Of a DNA stretch of 40,536 nucleotides, positions 1-7,977 are shown in pieces. Each line of letters starts with the position of its first letter. Within the stretch, counting starts at the first letter, position 1. The position numbers and the translations under genes were made by a program. The stretch spans positions 1 through 40,536 of the forward strand of contig CACJAC010000009.1 in NCBI GenBank assembly GCA_902591275.1. The letters run 5' to 3'. The DNA comes from an uncultured Prochlorococcus sp. (GTDB taxonomy: Bacteria; Cyanobacteriota; Cyanobacteriia; PCC-6307; Cyanobiaceae). The notes below the pieces were generated by a model. It worked only from the letters and a program-made list of their open reading frames with translations. It made no database searches and was not told the origin of the DNA.

Positions 1-23
1 GAATTAGTAAATAAATATATCAG

Positions 24-260
24 TTAATTCCAAGGAGTGTTTATAAGGCCCCAGATATCGAAGAAGAAAAATAAAACTGCAATAACAACAAGATCCCATG
101 CTCTTTCCCTAAAAGCCCAAGGCGCAATAAAAACTTCTCCAAGTCCGTGAAGTGCCGCCCCTACTGGTAGATGATCAAGAACCAGCAAACTATGAGAGAG
201 GATAAAAAGAAAGCTTGCAAAATATCTAAAAAAAACAAATTGCCAATTACTAAAACTCAT
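24..260 (-). CDS. Small two-helix membrane protein, unknown function
   Basis: This 78-residue protein has two hydrophobic stretches, roughly residues 7-28 and 55-71, joined by a loop containing the segment APWAFRERAWD. The C-terminus ends in WGLINTPWN. The tryptophan-rich, ordered pattern and the ATG start make it look like a real small integral membrane protein rather than chance sequence. I do not recognise a named family. It stands alone on the minus strand, with the next gene diverging 128 bases away, so the context gives no functional clue. It may be one of the small thylakoid or plasma-membrane proteins common in picocyanobacteria, but that is inference. Confidence 0.6.
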   Translation of the reverse strand: MSFSNWQFVFFRYFASFLFILSHSLLVLDHLPVGAALHGLGEVFIAPWAFRERAWDLVVIAVLFFFFDIWGLINTPWN

Positions 261-388
261 GCTTTTGAGATTTTTAAGAAATATACTTCAATGATCAAAA
301 TAATGATATAAATCGAATCAAGAGATATCATTTTTGGTAGCTATAAATACGAATAAAGATATAAAGCTAAAGTAAAAGTTACTAAACG

Positions 389-1831
389 ATGAAATATATG
401 TTTTCAAGTTATCAGCCTAAAAATAGTTTTGATGAATACTTTAAGGATAATGTTAACTCTGCTAGAGAAATATTGATTCCACTTCTTTCCTCTTTAGATA
501 ATATGGGACTTGAAGAGTTAAACAGGAATCATTCTGCCGCAAAAAAATTATTACTAAGACATGGTGCAACTTTTAGATTAAACGATACTGGTTTAAAAGG
601 TACTGAGAGAATATTACCTTTTGATCCACTTCCAAGAATAATTAGTAAAGATGATTGGGTAACGTTAGAAAAAGGGCTAAAACAAAGGCTTGAAGCAATA
701 GATTTATTCCTAGATGATATTTATAATTCTCAAAAAATAATTAATGATGGAATAATTCCAAGAGAATTAATAGAGAGTTCAGAAGGTTGGAGACCTCAGA
801 TGATAGGTTTCAAACCTCCACTAAATAAATGGTGCCAAATTTCAGGACTTGATTTAATAAGGGATAGAAAAGGAGAATGGCATGTTTTAGAAGATAATTT
901 AAGGTGCCCTTCTGGGGTTGCTTATTTTTTAGAAAATAGATTAGTTATGAAAAATATTTTTCCTAATCTTTTCTCAGGAAGAATAGTAAAACCAATTGAT
1001 GAATATCCATCATATCTTTTAAAAACGCTTCAAGAACTTGCTGTTTGGACTGACACTCCCAAGATAGTTCTACTAACTCCAGGAATTTTTAATAGTGCTT
1101 ATTTTGAACATAGTTATTTAGCTCAAGAAATGGGCATCCAATTAGTTCAGGGGCATGACTTAGTTTGTAATGATGATTATGTATATTTAAAAACTACCTC
1201 TGGATTAAAAAGAGTAGATGTCATTTACAGAAGAATTGATGATGATTTCTTAGATCCTCTTAATTTCAGAAAAGATTCCTGCCTTGGTGTTAGCGGATTA
1301 CTAGATGTTTTTAAGGCAGGTCATGTTGCTTTAGCAAATGCACCTGGGACTGGAATAGCAGACGACAAAATGATTTATTCTTTTGTTCCAAAAATGATTA
1401 AATATTATCTTGATGAAGAAATAATTATTAAAAATGTAGAAACGTATATTTGTCATTATCAAAAGGATCGAGAATATGTTCTAGAAAATTTATCAAAACT
1501 TGTTGTTAAGTCTGTCGCAGAAGCTGGGGGTTATGGAATGTTAATTGGCCCTCATTCAACAACGAGTGAGATAGAAGAATTCGCTAATAAAATTAAAAAT
1601 AATCCCAGAAATTTCATAGCACAACCAACATTAGAATTATCTACTGTGCCATCGTTATGTGATGGAGAACTATATCCATGTCATGTTGATTTAAGACCAT
1701 ATATCTTAAGAGGAAAAGATTCATGGGTTAGCCCAGGTGGGCTTACGAGAGTAGCATTAAAAAAAGGATCATTAGTCGTTAATTCTTCTCAAGGTGGAGG
1801 ATGCAAAGATACATGGGTTGTAGGTAAATAA
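389..1831 (+). CDS. Circularly permuted ATP-grasp protein (type 2; DUF404/DUF407-like)
   Basis: This 480-residue protein belongs to the circularly permuted ATP-grasp type 2 family, predicted to join a carboxylate to an amine using ATP. Visible hallmarks are FDPLPRII at residues 78-85, the acidic VLEDNLRCPSG segment at 166-176, YRRIDDDFLDP at 280-290, NAPGTGIADDK at 317-327, the glycine-rich VKSVAEAGGYGMLIG at 373-387 and a C-terminal GGLTRVAL with GGGCKDTWV. The length is normal and no domain is missing. One base separates it from the alpha-E gene, with a transglutaminase-like gene next, an arrangement widely conserved in bacteria and predicted in comparative studies to make or attach a peptide. 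The substrate is unknown. ATG at 389 is the first start; a second Met lies at residue 4. Confidence 0.9.
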   Translation: MKYMFSSYQPKNSFDEYFKDNVNSAREILIPLLSSLDNMGLEELNRNHSAAKKLLLRHGATFRLNDTGLKGTERILPFDPLPRIISKDDWVTLEKGLKQRLEAIDLFLDDIYNSQKIINDGIIPRELIESSEGWRPQMIGFKPPLNKWCQISGLDLIRDRKGEWHVLEDNLRCPSGVAYFLENRLVMKNIFPNLFSGRIVKPIDEYPSYLLKTLQELAVWTDTPKIVLLTPGIFNSAYFEHSYLAQEMGIQLVQGHDLVCNDDYVYLKTTSGLKRVDVIYRRIDDDFLDPLNFRKDSCLGVSGLLDVFKAGHVALANAPGTGIADDKMIYSFVPKMIKYYLDEEIIIKNVETYICHYQKDREYVLENLSKLVVKSVAEAGGYGMLIGPHSTTSEIEEFANKIKNNPRNFIAQPTLELSTVPSLCDGELYPCHVDLRPYILRGKDSWVSPGGLTRVALKKGSLVVNSSQGGGCKDTWVVGK

Positions 1832-1832
1832 T

Positions 1833-2774
1833 ATGCTTTTAAGTCGCGTAGCAGAGTCTCTTTATTGGATCAATCGCTATTTAGAACGTGCGGAAAACAT
1901 ATCTCGTTTCGTAGAAGTAAGCGAAGCGATGTCATTAGATTGTCCACCAGGAAGTGCAGAACCTTGGCTCCCATTAATTGATGCCTCTAGTGACAGAGAA
2001 TCTTTTGATAAAAGATTCCCGGAGAAAAAGCCTGATGACGTTATTAATTTTTTAATTAGAGATCGTTTAAACCCAAATAGCATAATTTCCTGCATTCAAA
2101 TGGCAAGAGAAAATGCAAGACAAATCAGAGATGTCATGACCACAGAAATGTGGGAACAGATTAATATTTTATATTGGAATATGCAAGAAGGAGAGGCAAT
2201 ATGGAATAAACCAAGACAAGAACAATTAAGTGAAATAAGGAGGGAATGTCAGCTTTTTTATGGAATTACAGATGCGACTCTAAGCAAAGATCTTGCCTGG
2301 AGATTTAGTATTCTTGGAAGATTAATTGAAAGAGCTGACAAAACATCAAGAATTTTAGATGTTAAATATTATTTACTTCTTCCCAGCTTAGATGAACTTG
2401 GAGGAGTTCTTGATGAGCTGCAATGGATTGCACTTTTACGTTCAGCTGGAGCTTATCAAATGTTTAGGAAAGCAGTGCAAAATTCTATAAAGCCTAATTC
2501 AGTTGCGAGATTTCTCTTACTTGATCCAATTTTCCCTAGATCAGTAAGATACTGTCTTGATGGGATAAGCAATACACTTAAAACGATAGATACCTCACCA
2601 TCTACTGAAAATCCTTCAGAATTAGAATGCATGAGAGGTTTACTTAAAGCAAAGTGGAGTTATATCAGAATTGAAGATATAATTAATGATGGTTTACATG
2701 AGGCAATCGATTCATTGCAATTGGATTTAAATAAATTAAATGATCTCATTCAAGAAAAATATTTTATTAATTAA
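1833..2774 (+). CDS. Alpha-E domain-containing protein (DUF403-like)
   Basis: This 313-residue all-helical protein carries the N-terminal family signature SRVAESLYWINRYLERAEN at residues 4-22, the central ENARQIRDVMTTEMWEQIN at 93-111 and LGRLIERADKTSRILDV at 161-177. These arginine- and glutamate-rich helices define the alpha-E family, which has no known enzymatic activity. It almost always lies beside, or is fused to, a circularly permuted ATP-grasp protein. Here one base separates it from that partner and 11 bases from the transglutaminase-like gene, so one transcript and a shared complex are likely. Its exact role, perhaps substrate holding or a scaffold, is not known. No signal peptide or membrane segment is visible. 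Confidence 0.9.
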   Translation: MLLSRVAESLYWINRYLERAENISRFVEVSEAMSLDCPPGSAEPWLPLIDASSDRESFDKRFPEKKPDDVINFLIRDRLNPNSIISCIQMARENARQIRDVMTTEMWEQINILYWNMQEGEAIWNKPRQEQLSEIRRECQLFYGITDATLSKDLAWRFSILGRLIERADKTSRILDVKYYLLLPSLDELGGVLDELQWIALLRSAGAYQMFRKAVQNSIKPNSVARFLLLDPIFPRSVRYCLDGISNTLKTIDTSPSTENPSELECMRGLLKAKWSYIRIEDIINDGLHEAIDSLQLDLNKLNDLIQEKYFIN

Positions 2775-2785
2775 TAAGTTTATTA

Positions 2786-3643
2786 ATGAGAATTAAATAC
2801 ATTCACAAACTTGAATATAAATACGAAGACCCTGTTCAATTAGGCGAGCATAGATTATGTATAAAGCCAAGGTCAAATGGATTCCAAAATCTAAAGAATT
2901 TTGAATTAAAAATAACTCCAGAACCAGAAATTATTTATCCATTACTTGCTGCCAGCGGAGAAGAGATTAATAGAATCAGATTCAATGGATTAACAGATAA
3001 TTTAACTATTGAATCAATCAGCGAAGTTGAAACTATTAAACATCCAAACATTATTGATGGAGTTAAAAATAGAGATTTAACATTACCTTTTTGTAGAAGT
3101 ATTATTAACAGAGATTTACAGGGAGCGTTAGAGGGATGGATGCCAAATGGACAACATGATCCATCTGCAGTAGAACTTGCCCAAGAAGCCTTAGCAGGAA
3201 GCATTAATAACGCATTATCATTTACCTACCATTTAATAGAGATTATTCAAGATCGGGTTAAATATACCAAAAGACATACTGGTCCGGCATGGCCGGCTAG
3301 CAGAACGCTTAGAGAACGTATAGGTTCATGCAGAGATTTAGCAATGCTAATGGTTGAAGCTTGCAGGTCTATAGGTATCCCAAGTAGGTTTGTAAGTGGT
3401 TATCATTTTGAAGATCCCTTACCCTCGGAGTTGGATTTACACGCTTGGGCTGAATTATATATTCCAGGTGCTGGTTGGAGAGGTTTTGATCCAAGCGGAA
3501 AAGGATTAATAGATGATAGATATTTAACATTGGTATCCTCTTCAAAATCTAATTTAACCTCTGTAATTACAGGAAACTTTATAGGAAAAAATAATTTAGA
3601 AAATACTTTATCCTGGGAAATCAAACTTCTTGAAATTAAATAA
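2786..3643 (+). CDS. Transglutaminase-like cysteine protease family protein
   Basis: This 285-residue protein has an N-terminal beta-rich domain typical of bacterial transglutaminase-like proteins (about residues 1-100) followed by the papain-like core. The catalytic triad can be read directly: Cys182 in ERIGSCRDLAMLMVEACR, His219 in DLHAWAELYIPG and Asp235 in GWRGFDPSG. Such proteins usually act as amidases or peptidases rather than true cross-linking transglutaminases. As third gene of the ATP-grasp/alpha-E set it may cleave or transfer the peptide bond that the ATP-grasp enzyme makes. There is no signal peptide, so the activity should be cytoplasmic. No clear Shine-Dalgarno sequence precedes the ATG. 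Confidence 0.9.
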   Translation: MRIKYIHKLEYKYEDPVQLGEHRLCIKPRSNGFQNLKNFELKITPEPEIIYPLLAASGEEINRIRFNGLTDNLTIESISEVETIKHPNIIDGVKNRDLTLPFCRSIINRDLQGALEGWMPNGQHDPSAVELAQEALAGSINNALSFTYHLIEIIQDRVKYTKRHTGPAWPASRTLRERIGSCRDLAMLMVEACRSIGIPSRFVSGYHFEDPLPSELDLHAWAELYIPGAGWRGFDPSGKGLIDDRYLTLVSSSKSNLTSVITGNFIGKNNLENTLSWEIKLLEIK

Positions 3644-3768
3644 ACACAAAATTTTTTATCTTTTAAATAACAAAAAAATTTAAATAATAATATGTTTCTT
3701 TTTTAGTGTTAATTGATACGTTCTTGGATACATATATCTGTTTTCATTTGTTTAATCTTTAAAGAAAA

Positions 3769-4290
3769 TTGAACTCAAGTTTAGAAATTCCAGTTATCAA
3801 ATCAAACAAATCAAAAATGTTTGAATTGATAAGTTATGAAAAATTTCGCGATACAAAAGATGTAAGATTTTTTGATATTAGTGTTAATAAATCAAACTAT
3901 AGAGATCTGGTTATTCACAGTGGTCCAGCAGTTAGTCCGCCAAATGATGAAGAATTTAATAATTGGCAATTTTACATACATCACAATCAAGAAGATAATC
4001 TACTGGCTATCTCTGGGGGAAGAACATTTTTTCTTGTCAATTTTGGCTGGGATTACCCTTTTTATAAAGTTAGATTAGAATCTTGCGGATATATTCTAAG
4101 AATACCTAGAGGAACATTTCATAGATCAGTTTCTGACGAAAACGGTTCCATAGTTTTAAATCAAGCTATAAGAGATGAAGGCGGTACAGTTGAATCTGAA
4201 TTCAAGGTTACGAATAGCAAAGATAACAAAAAACTTCTAGATTGTATAACCAATTTAGAGCCTAGATTCAAAATTTATAGTGTTAAATAA
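3769..4290 (+). CDS. Cupin-like hypothetical protein
   Basis: I do not recognise a named family for this 173-residue protein. Residues 107-122 read GYILRIPRGTFHRSVS, which fits the second cupin motif, G(X)5PXG(X)2H(X)3, with Ser in place of the usual Asn. A histidine pair at 71-72 followed by Glu and a Gly could be a degenerate first motif, so a single-domain cupin fold is a reasonable inference. The longest reading frame begins on TTG at 3769 after an A-rich, GA-containing stretch; an ATG at 3817 would remove 16 residues. It follows the transglutaminase-like gene by 125 bases on the same strand, but linkage to that set is unproven. Confidence 0.65.
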   Translation: MNSSLEIPVIKSNKSKMFELISYEKFRDTKDVRFFDISVNKSNYRDLVIHSGPAVSPPNDEEFNNWQFYIHHNQEDNLLAISGGRTFFLVNFGWDYPFYKVRLESCGYILRIPRGTFHRSVSDENGSIVLNQAIRDEGGTVESEFKVTNSKDNKKLLDCITNLEPRFKIYSVK

Positions 4291-4373
4291 TTTTAAAAAG
4301 GAGTTCCAAATTTAGTCATCAATTTTAAAAATTATCTAATTGTTATAAAATAAAATTACTCAAATTTATTAAT

Positions 4374-4892
4374 ATGAAATTTTTTAGGTTTTTAAAATAT
4401 TTTTTATGTATAACTTTTTCTTTCTTGGTTTTATCCTCTCCAGTTTTTGCTGGAGCGAATGTTGCTGTTAAGGGAGAAGGAGATGAAGTTCCAAGTTATG
4501 TAAGATCTAATATCACAGGATTTGATTTCCATGGAGAGGATCTTCATTTATCTTCTATAGCTGGAGCAGTTGCTAGAGACGCAGATTTTAGTGATGTTGA
4601 TTTACATGGAACTACATTAACCCTATCTGATTTAAAAGGTTCTAATTTAAATGGAATCGACCTGACCGATACTCTTTCTGATCGAGTTAATTTCCAAAAA
4701 ACAGATCTTAGAAATGCAGTTTTAATAAATATGATCGCATCAGGCAGCAGTTTTGCAGGAGCTCAAATAGAAGGAGCAGATTTTTCTTATGCCATCCTTG
4801 ACAGCGAAGACCAAAGAAATCTTTGTGAAATAGCAGATGGGATCAATCCAACAACAGGAGTTTCAACAAGAGAAAGTCTTGAGTGTAGTTAG
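4374..4892 (+). CDS. Exported pentapeptide-repeat protein (possibly thylakoid lumenal)
   Basis: This 172-residue protein begins with a Sec-type signal peptide: charged start MKFFRFLK, hydrophobic core to about residue 22, and a likely cleavage after VFA at residue 26. Residues about 48-146 form consecutive pentapeptide repeats of the A(D/N)LXX type, for example [21 protein letters not shown] and [13 protein letters not shown]-terminal tail with two cysteines ([11 protein letters not shown] and LECS) follows. Pentapeptide repeats fold as a right-handed beta helix, and several lumenal proteins of thylakoids have this make-up. The partner or function is unknown; lumen versus periplasm cannot be decided from sequence. 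It stops 9 bases before a convergent gene. Confidence 0.85.
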   Translation: MKFFRFLKYFLCITFSFLVLSSPVFAGANVAVKGEGDEVPSYVRSNITGFDFHGEDLHLSSIAGAVARDADFSDVDLHGTTLTLSDLKGSNLNGIDLTDTLSDRVNFQKTDLRNAVLINMIASGSSFAGAQIEGADFSYAILDSEDQRNLCEIADGINPTTGVSTRESLECS

Positions 4893-4901
4893 CATTAAAA
4901 A

Positions 4902-5255
4902 TTATAAGTAAACTTTCTTACCGTCATTAAATTTATAAATCCTTTGTTCATCGTCTTGAAATATCATCTCGCCATTTAATTTGGATTTCTTAAATTTTGA
5001 AAGTCTTGCTCTGTGTATATTGGATTTTTTATTTATATTTTCTTCGTTATCATAGATACCAATATAAATATTTATATTAGGATTTGAAAAGGTTTTTTCT
5101 TCCTCTCTTAAAAAAATCCTGTCAATATTTGTTTGCGTGCTCTGTAATTTATTTTTAAATTTATCTAATTTTAAGTTCTTTGTTTTTTTAGAATTAATTT
5201 TTTTGAAGACCAAAAAAATAACTCCTAAAATTAGAAAAACTAAAAATACATTCAT
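4902..5255 (-). CDS. Small membrane-anchored hypothetical protein
   Basis: This 117-residue protein has one N-terminal hydrophobic segment (about residues 2-18) followed at once by a lysine-rich stretch and a polar domain ending in DDEQRIYKFNDGKKVYL. The layout suggests a single-pass protein with its soluble part in the cytoplasm, by the positive-inside rule. I do not recognise a family. Its ATG overlaps by one base the stop of the 63-residue gene upstream, so the two are probably translated from one message that may begin at the PfkB gene. It could be specific to Prochlorococcus; a comparison of strains would settle whether it is conserved. Confidence 0.55.
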   Translation of the reverse strand: MNVFLVFLILGVIFLVFKKINSKKTKNLKLDKFKNKLQSTQTNIDRIFLREEEKTFSNPNINIYIGIYDNEENINKKSNIHRARLSKFKKSKLNGEMIFQDDEQRIYKFNDGKKVYL

Positions 5256-5446
5256 TACTTAATTTTTATTTTTATATCTACGCCTAAGTTACTTTTAGTA
5301 GTTAATATTTCTTTTTTTAAGATGCCATAGGTAAAAATTTTAGATAAAGTTTTTAAAGAATTAAAAACTAAAAAAACAGTAAATAACAAGAAAACAATAA
5401 TGTTTTCTACAAGTAGATTTTTATTTTTATTATCTAGATTGCTCAT
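5255..5446 (-). CDS. Very small hypothetical protein with one membrane helix
   Basis: This 63-residue frame has a polar start (MSNLDNKNKN), one hydrophobic segment around residues 12-27 and a lysine-rich end (DIKIKIK). It lies 16 bases after the PfkB gene and overlaps the next gene by one base, and this tight packing is the main reason for accepting it. Composition alone is weak evidence in such AT-rich DNA. No family or motif is recognised. Confidence 0.45.
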   Translation of the reverse strand: MSNLDNKNKNLLVENIIVFLLFTVFLVFNSLKTLSKIFTYGILKKEILTTKSNLGVDIKIKIK

Positions 5447-5462
5447 ATAAGTCTTAATTCAA

Positions 5463-6332
5463 TTATTTTTCATCACTATTTGCATATGGGCCGAAAAATT
5501 CACTTGAGTCTCTTCCCATTACTTTAGCAAGATTTAAACTATTATCTATATCCCATTTAGATGCCATTCCATAAAGAATCCCAGCAGCAAATGAATCGCC
5601 ACATCCATAAGAATCAACCTTTAATTTTTTGTTTTTAAGAGCCTTATATCTTCCTCCTGGGAATATTATGCCTCCCTTCTCTCCCTCGGTTTTAATAGTA
5701 TATTTTGGTTTTAACGATAATTCAGAAAAAGAAAAAACTTCTCCGGGATCAAGATTACTGCCTATTAATCCATCTAAAAGAACATTTGAATTATTAATTG
5801 TATTTAATCCTACCCTTGGTGTCGTACATAGTATTGAAGCTGATCTAGCCATTTTAAAAATCTCTGAATCAGATGCTGTAATAAAAATTCCGTCCATTTT
5901 TTTTAAAATATTCCATTCCAACTTGTCTTTATGAGTTGGAGCTAACCTTTCACCAATAACTGTTATTGCTCTTTCACCTTGAGAGTCAATTAAACTAAAT
6001 CCTCTTCTAGTTGGTTTATCACGCCAAGCTACATGCATCTTAATTCCCATATTTGAGAGAATCTTGAAACATTTATCTCCATATTCATCATTACCTAATG
6101 ACGTAAAAAAATGAATTTGGTTTAAAGTTAAATCAGAAAGTATTTTCGCGATAATAGAGCCACCACCAGCTGGATACTCAAGAGATTTTTCAGAATGAGA
6201 AATGACGCCTGGTTTTGGTAATTGATCGACCTTTAAGAAATTTATCCACTCAACATGACCAACAACAGCAAAATTTAAATTTCCCTTTTTAAATTTATAG
6301 TCTTCAAATTTATTATTCTTTTCAACAATCAT
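5463..6332 (-). CDS. PfkB-family carbohydrate/nucleoside kinase
   Basis: This 289-residue protein is a PfkB (ribokinase-like) kinase, which phosphorylates a sugar or nucleoside with ATP. The N-terminal family signature appears as EYPAGGGSIIAKIL at residues 52-65, including the substrate-binding glycine run. The C-terminal signature is DSYGCGDSFAAGILYG at 240-255, where Asp246 is the catalytic base and the preceding GCG forms the anion hole. The Rossmann-like body and length are normal. The substrate cannot be told from sequence: ribose, adenosine, fructose or a sugar phosphate are all possible. It is divergent from the DUF2834 gene (41 bases between starts) and leads two tiny genes on the minus strand. 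Confidence 0.88.
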   Translation of the reverse strand: MIVEKNNKFEDYKFKKGNLNFAVVGHVEWINFLKVDQLPKPGVISHSEKSLEYPAGGGSIIAKILSDLTLNQIHFFTSLGNDEYGDKCFKILSNMGIKMHVAWRDKPTRRGFSLIDSQGERAITVIGERLAPTHKDKLEWNILKKMDGIFITASDSEIFKMARSASILCTTPRVGLNTINNSNVLLDGLIGSNLDPGEVFSFSELSLKPKYTIKTEGEKGGIIFPGGRYKALKNKKLKVDSYGCGDSFAAGILYGMASKWDIDNSLNLAKVMGRDSSEFFGPYANSDEK

Positions 6333-6373
6333 AAGCTTTTAAATACTATTATTAAAAGAAATATTTTTGACAA

Positions 6374-6745
6374 GTGAATTCATTTAACATTTTAAAAGAT
6401 AATAAACAGATACTATCTTATCTTTACCTTTTTCTATCAATTTTGGGTGCTGTCCTGCCAATGATGGCAAATTTCGAATTTGCCAGTGAATATGGAAACA
6501 GCTTTGATATAAATAACTTCATTTCTTTAGCAAATGCAAACCCTGCAGCTCAGTCAATTTCTAGAGACTTATTAGTAGGTGCAAGCGCTATTTTTATATG
6601 GATAGTAAATGAATCAAAAAAACTAAACATGAAGAATATGTGGGTTGTATATCTTGGAACTTTTCTTATAGCCTTCGCATTCTCAGCACCTTTTTTCTTA
6701 TTTCTAAGAGAGAGAAGAATTATTGAATTAGAAAAGATTAATTAA
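6374..6745 (+). CDS. DUF2834 family membrane protein
   Basis: This 123-residue protein has three or four hydrophobic segments (about residues 15-33, 65-79 and 90-111). It carries the pattern of DUF2834 proteins: an early GAVLPMM after the first helix, a central SRDLLVGASAIFIWIVNESKKL, and a closing FLFLRERRIIEL. The function of the family is not known. The frame opens on GTG at 6374; no in-frame ATG precedes it. It is divergent from the PfkB kinase and its last four bases overlap the end of the convergent MFS gene. An inner-membrane or thylakoid location is inferred from the helices only. Confidence 0.8.
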   Translation: MNSFNILKDNKQILSYLYLFLSILGAVLPMMANFEFASEYGNSFDINNFISLANANPAAQSISRDLLVGASAIFIWIVNESKKLNMKNMWVVYLGTFLIAFAFSAPFFLFLRERRIIELEKIN

Positions 6746-7971
6746 AATAATCTCTTAAATAGAATTGTATAGGCAATAAAGCAACAACAAGAAATTGAAA
6801 GCCAGATTATTGAAGCATAACCAAATAGATCTAATATGCGTCCTGAAATAAATGGTCCAAAAAAATAACCCATAGCAAAACATTGTGATAATAGAGCAAG
6901 TGCAAAACCTTTTTTATTTGAAGGAGCTATTCTGAAAACGACATCTGTTGATGTTGGAAGAAATGAAGCAGTCCCTAAACTTACTAAAATCAATGCCAAA
7001 GAAATTAAATAAAACGATGGGATATTTAAATAACTAGAAATAAATAATAAAAATGAAGCGAAAGTGAAATTTATTAAGCTAAATTTCAAGCCAAATAATC
7101 TTTCTTTATTAGATATCCAAGAACCGACAGGCCATTGTAAAAACAACAATAAAATTAACTGAATAGAAATTATAAGACTAATAATTTCTTTGCTTAATGG
7201 ATTACGATATACTCCACCTTTAACTAGATCCAGAGGCAAAGTTACTTGTATCAAGGCTAAAGAGGTAGTTATCAATAAAATAGATAAAATTATTATTGTT
7301 GAATTTTTATTCCATTTCAATTGTCCCTGATTAATTGGATCTACTAATTTTTTTTGAAAATTTTCTAGGTTTCTTTTTATAGAAGAACTATTTCTAGATA
7401 TTAAATACGTGATAACTAACATACAAAATATATCATTTATAAATATTGATTTTGAATACAAAAAATTCGTCATATAACCCCCTAAGAATACCCCTAGAAA
7501 TATTCCTAAAGCTTCCGAACTTCTAACAAGGGCATAAGCTTTACGTGTTTCAATAGGATGACAAAAATAGGGCACACCAAACTCGGCAGCAGGCCAATAT
7601 ATTCCTGCAGCAGCACCAACAAGTGATTGTCCAATTATGTACAAAAAAGTATCTCTTGAAAAAATGAGGCAAAAGCTAGCGGCAATACTTAGTATTGAAG
7701 AAGTAATTATCGGAAATTGTATTTTTCCTGTTTTATTAAGATAATTACCTGTAAAGAGTCTTGTTACTGTTCCAATTATTGCTGAAATGGTAAATCCGAG
7801 GCCAATATCTGTCGCCGTTAATCCTAGGTTATTAAAAATAAGTGATGTTAAATAAATAACACCTCCTGCTCCAAATGCAGCGAAAAATCTTATCTTGGTT
7901 ATTAACCTCAAATGATAAGGAAATTGAATCCACCAATTTTTGCTAATTTGTAAACTATTTGGACTAATCAC
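6742..7971 (-). CDS. Major facilitator superfamily transporter
   Basis: This 409-residue protein has about twelve hydrophobic segments in two six-helix halves, the standard MFS layout. After helix 2 the loop reads TRLFTGNYLNKTGK, a degenerate form of the G-X3-D-R/K signature, and a long polar loop near residues 195-220 separates the halves. The second half has an equivalent FLQWPVGSWISNKE. The substrate is unknown; drug, sugar or metabolite export would all fit. The longest frame begins on GTG at 7971, two bases from the divergent hydrolase start; a TTG at 7911 (residue 21) would still precede the first helix. With either start its promoter must lie inside the hydrolase gene. Confidence 0.85.
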   Translation of the reverse strand: MISPNSLQISKNWWIQFPYHLRLITKIRFFAAFGAGGVIYLTSLIFNNLGLTATDIGLGFTISAIIGTVTRLFTGNYLNKTGKIQFPIITSSILSIAASFCLIFSRDTFLYIIGQSLVGAAAGIYWPAAEFGVPYFCHPIETRKAYALVRSSEALGIFLGVFLGGYMTNFLYSKSIFINDIFCMLVITYLISRNSSSIKRNLENFQKKLVDPINQGQLKWNKNSTIIILSILLITTSLALIQVTLPLDLVKGGVYRNPLSKEIISLIISIQLILLLFLQWPVGSWISNKERLFGLKFSLINFTFASFLLFISSYLNIPSFYLISLALILVSLGTASFLPTSTDVVFRIAPSNKKGFALALLSQCFAMGYFFGPFISGRILDLFGYASIIWLSISCCCFIAYTILFKRLF

Positions 7972-7977
7972 TAGTGA
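7968..7977. repeat. 10-bp palindrome holding two divergent GTG start codons
   Basis: The sequence TCACTAGTGA is a perfect palindrome. Each half contains a GTG: one begins the MFS transporter on the minus strand (7971-7969) and one begins the DUF1400 hydrolase on the plus strand (7974-7976). Whether the palindrome is a protein-binding site or only a result of two facing GTG codons cannot be told. Confidence 0.6.

Noticed and set aside
303..331. Inverted repeat ATGATAT / ATATCAT followed by T residues before the ATP-grasp gene
   Set aside because: It is short, wholly AU-paired except one G-C pair per arm, and has a 15-base loop; such repeats are expected by chance in this AT-rich DNA.
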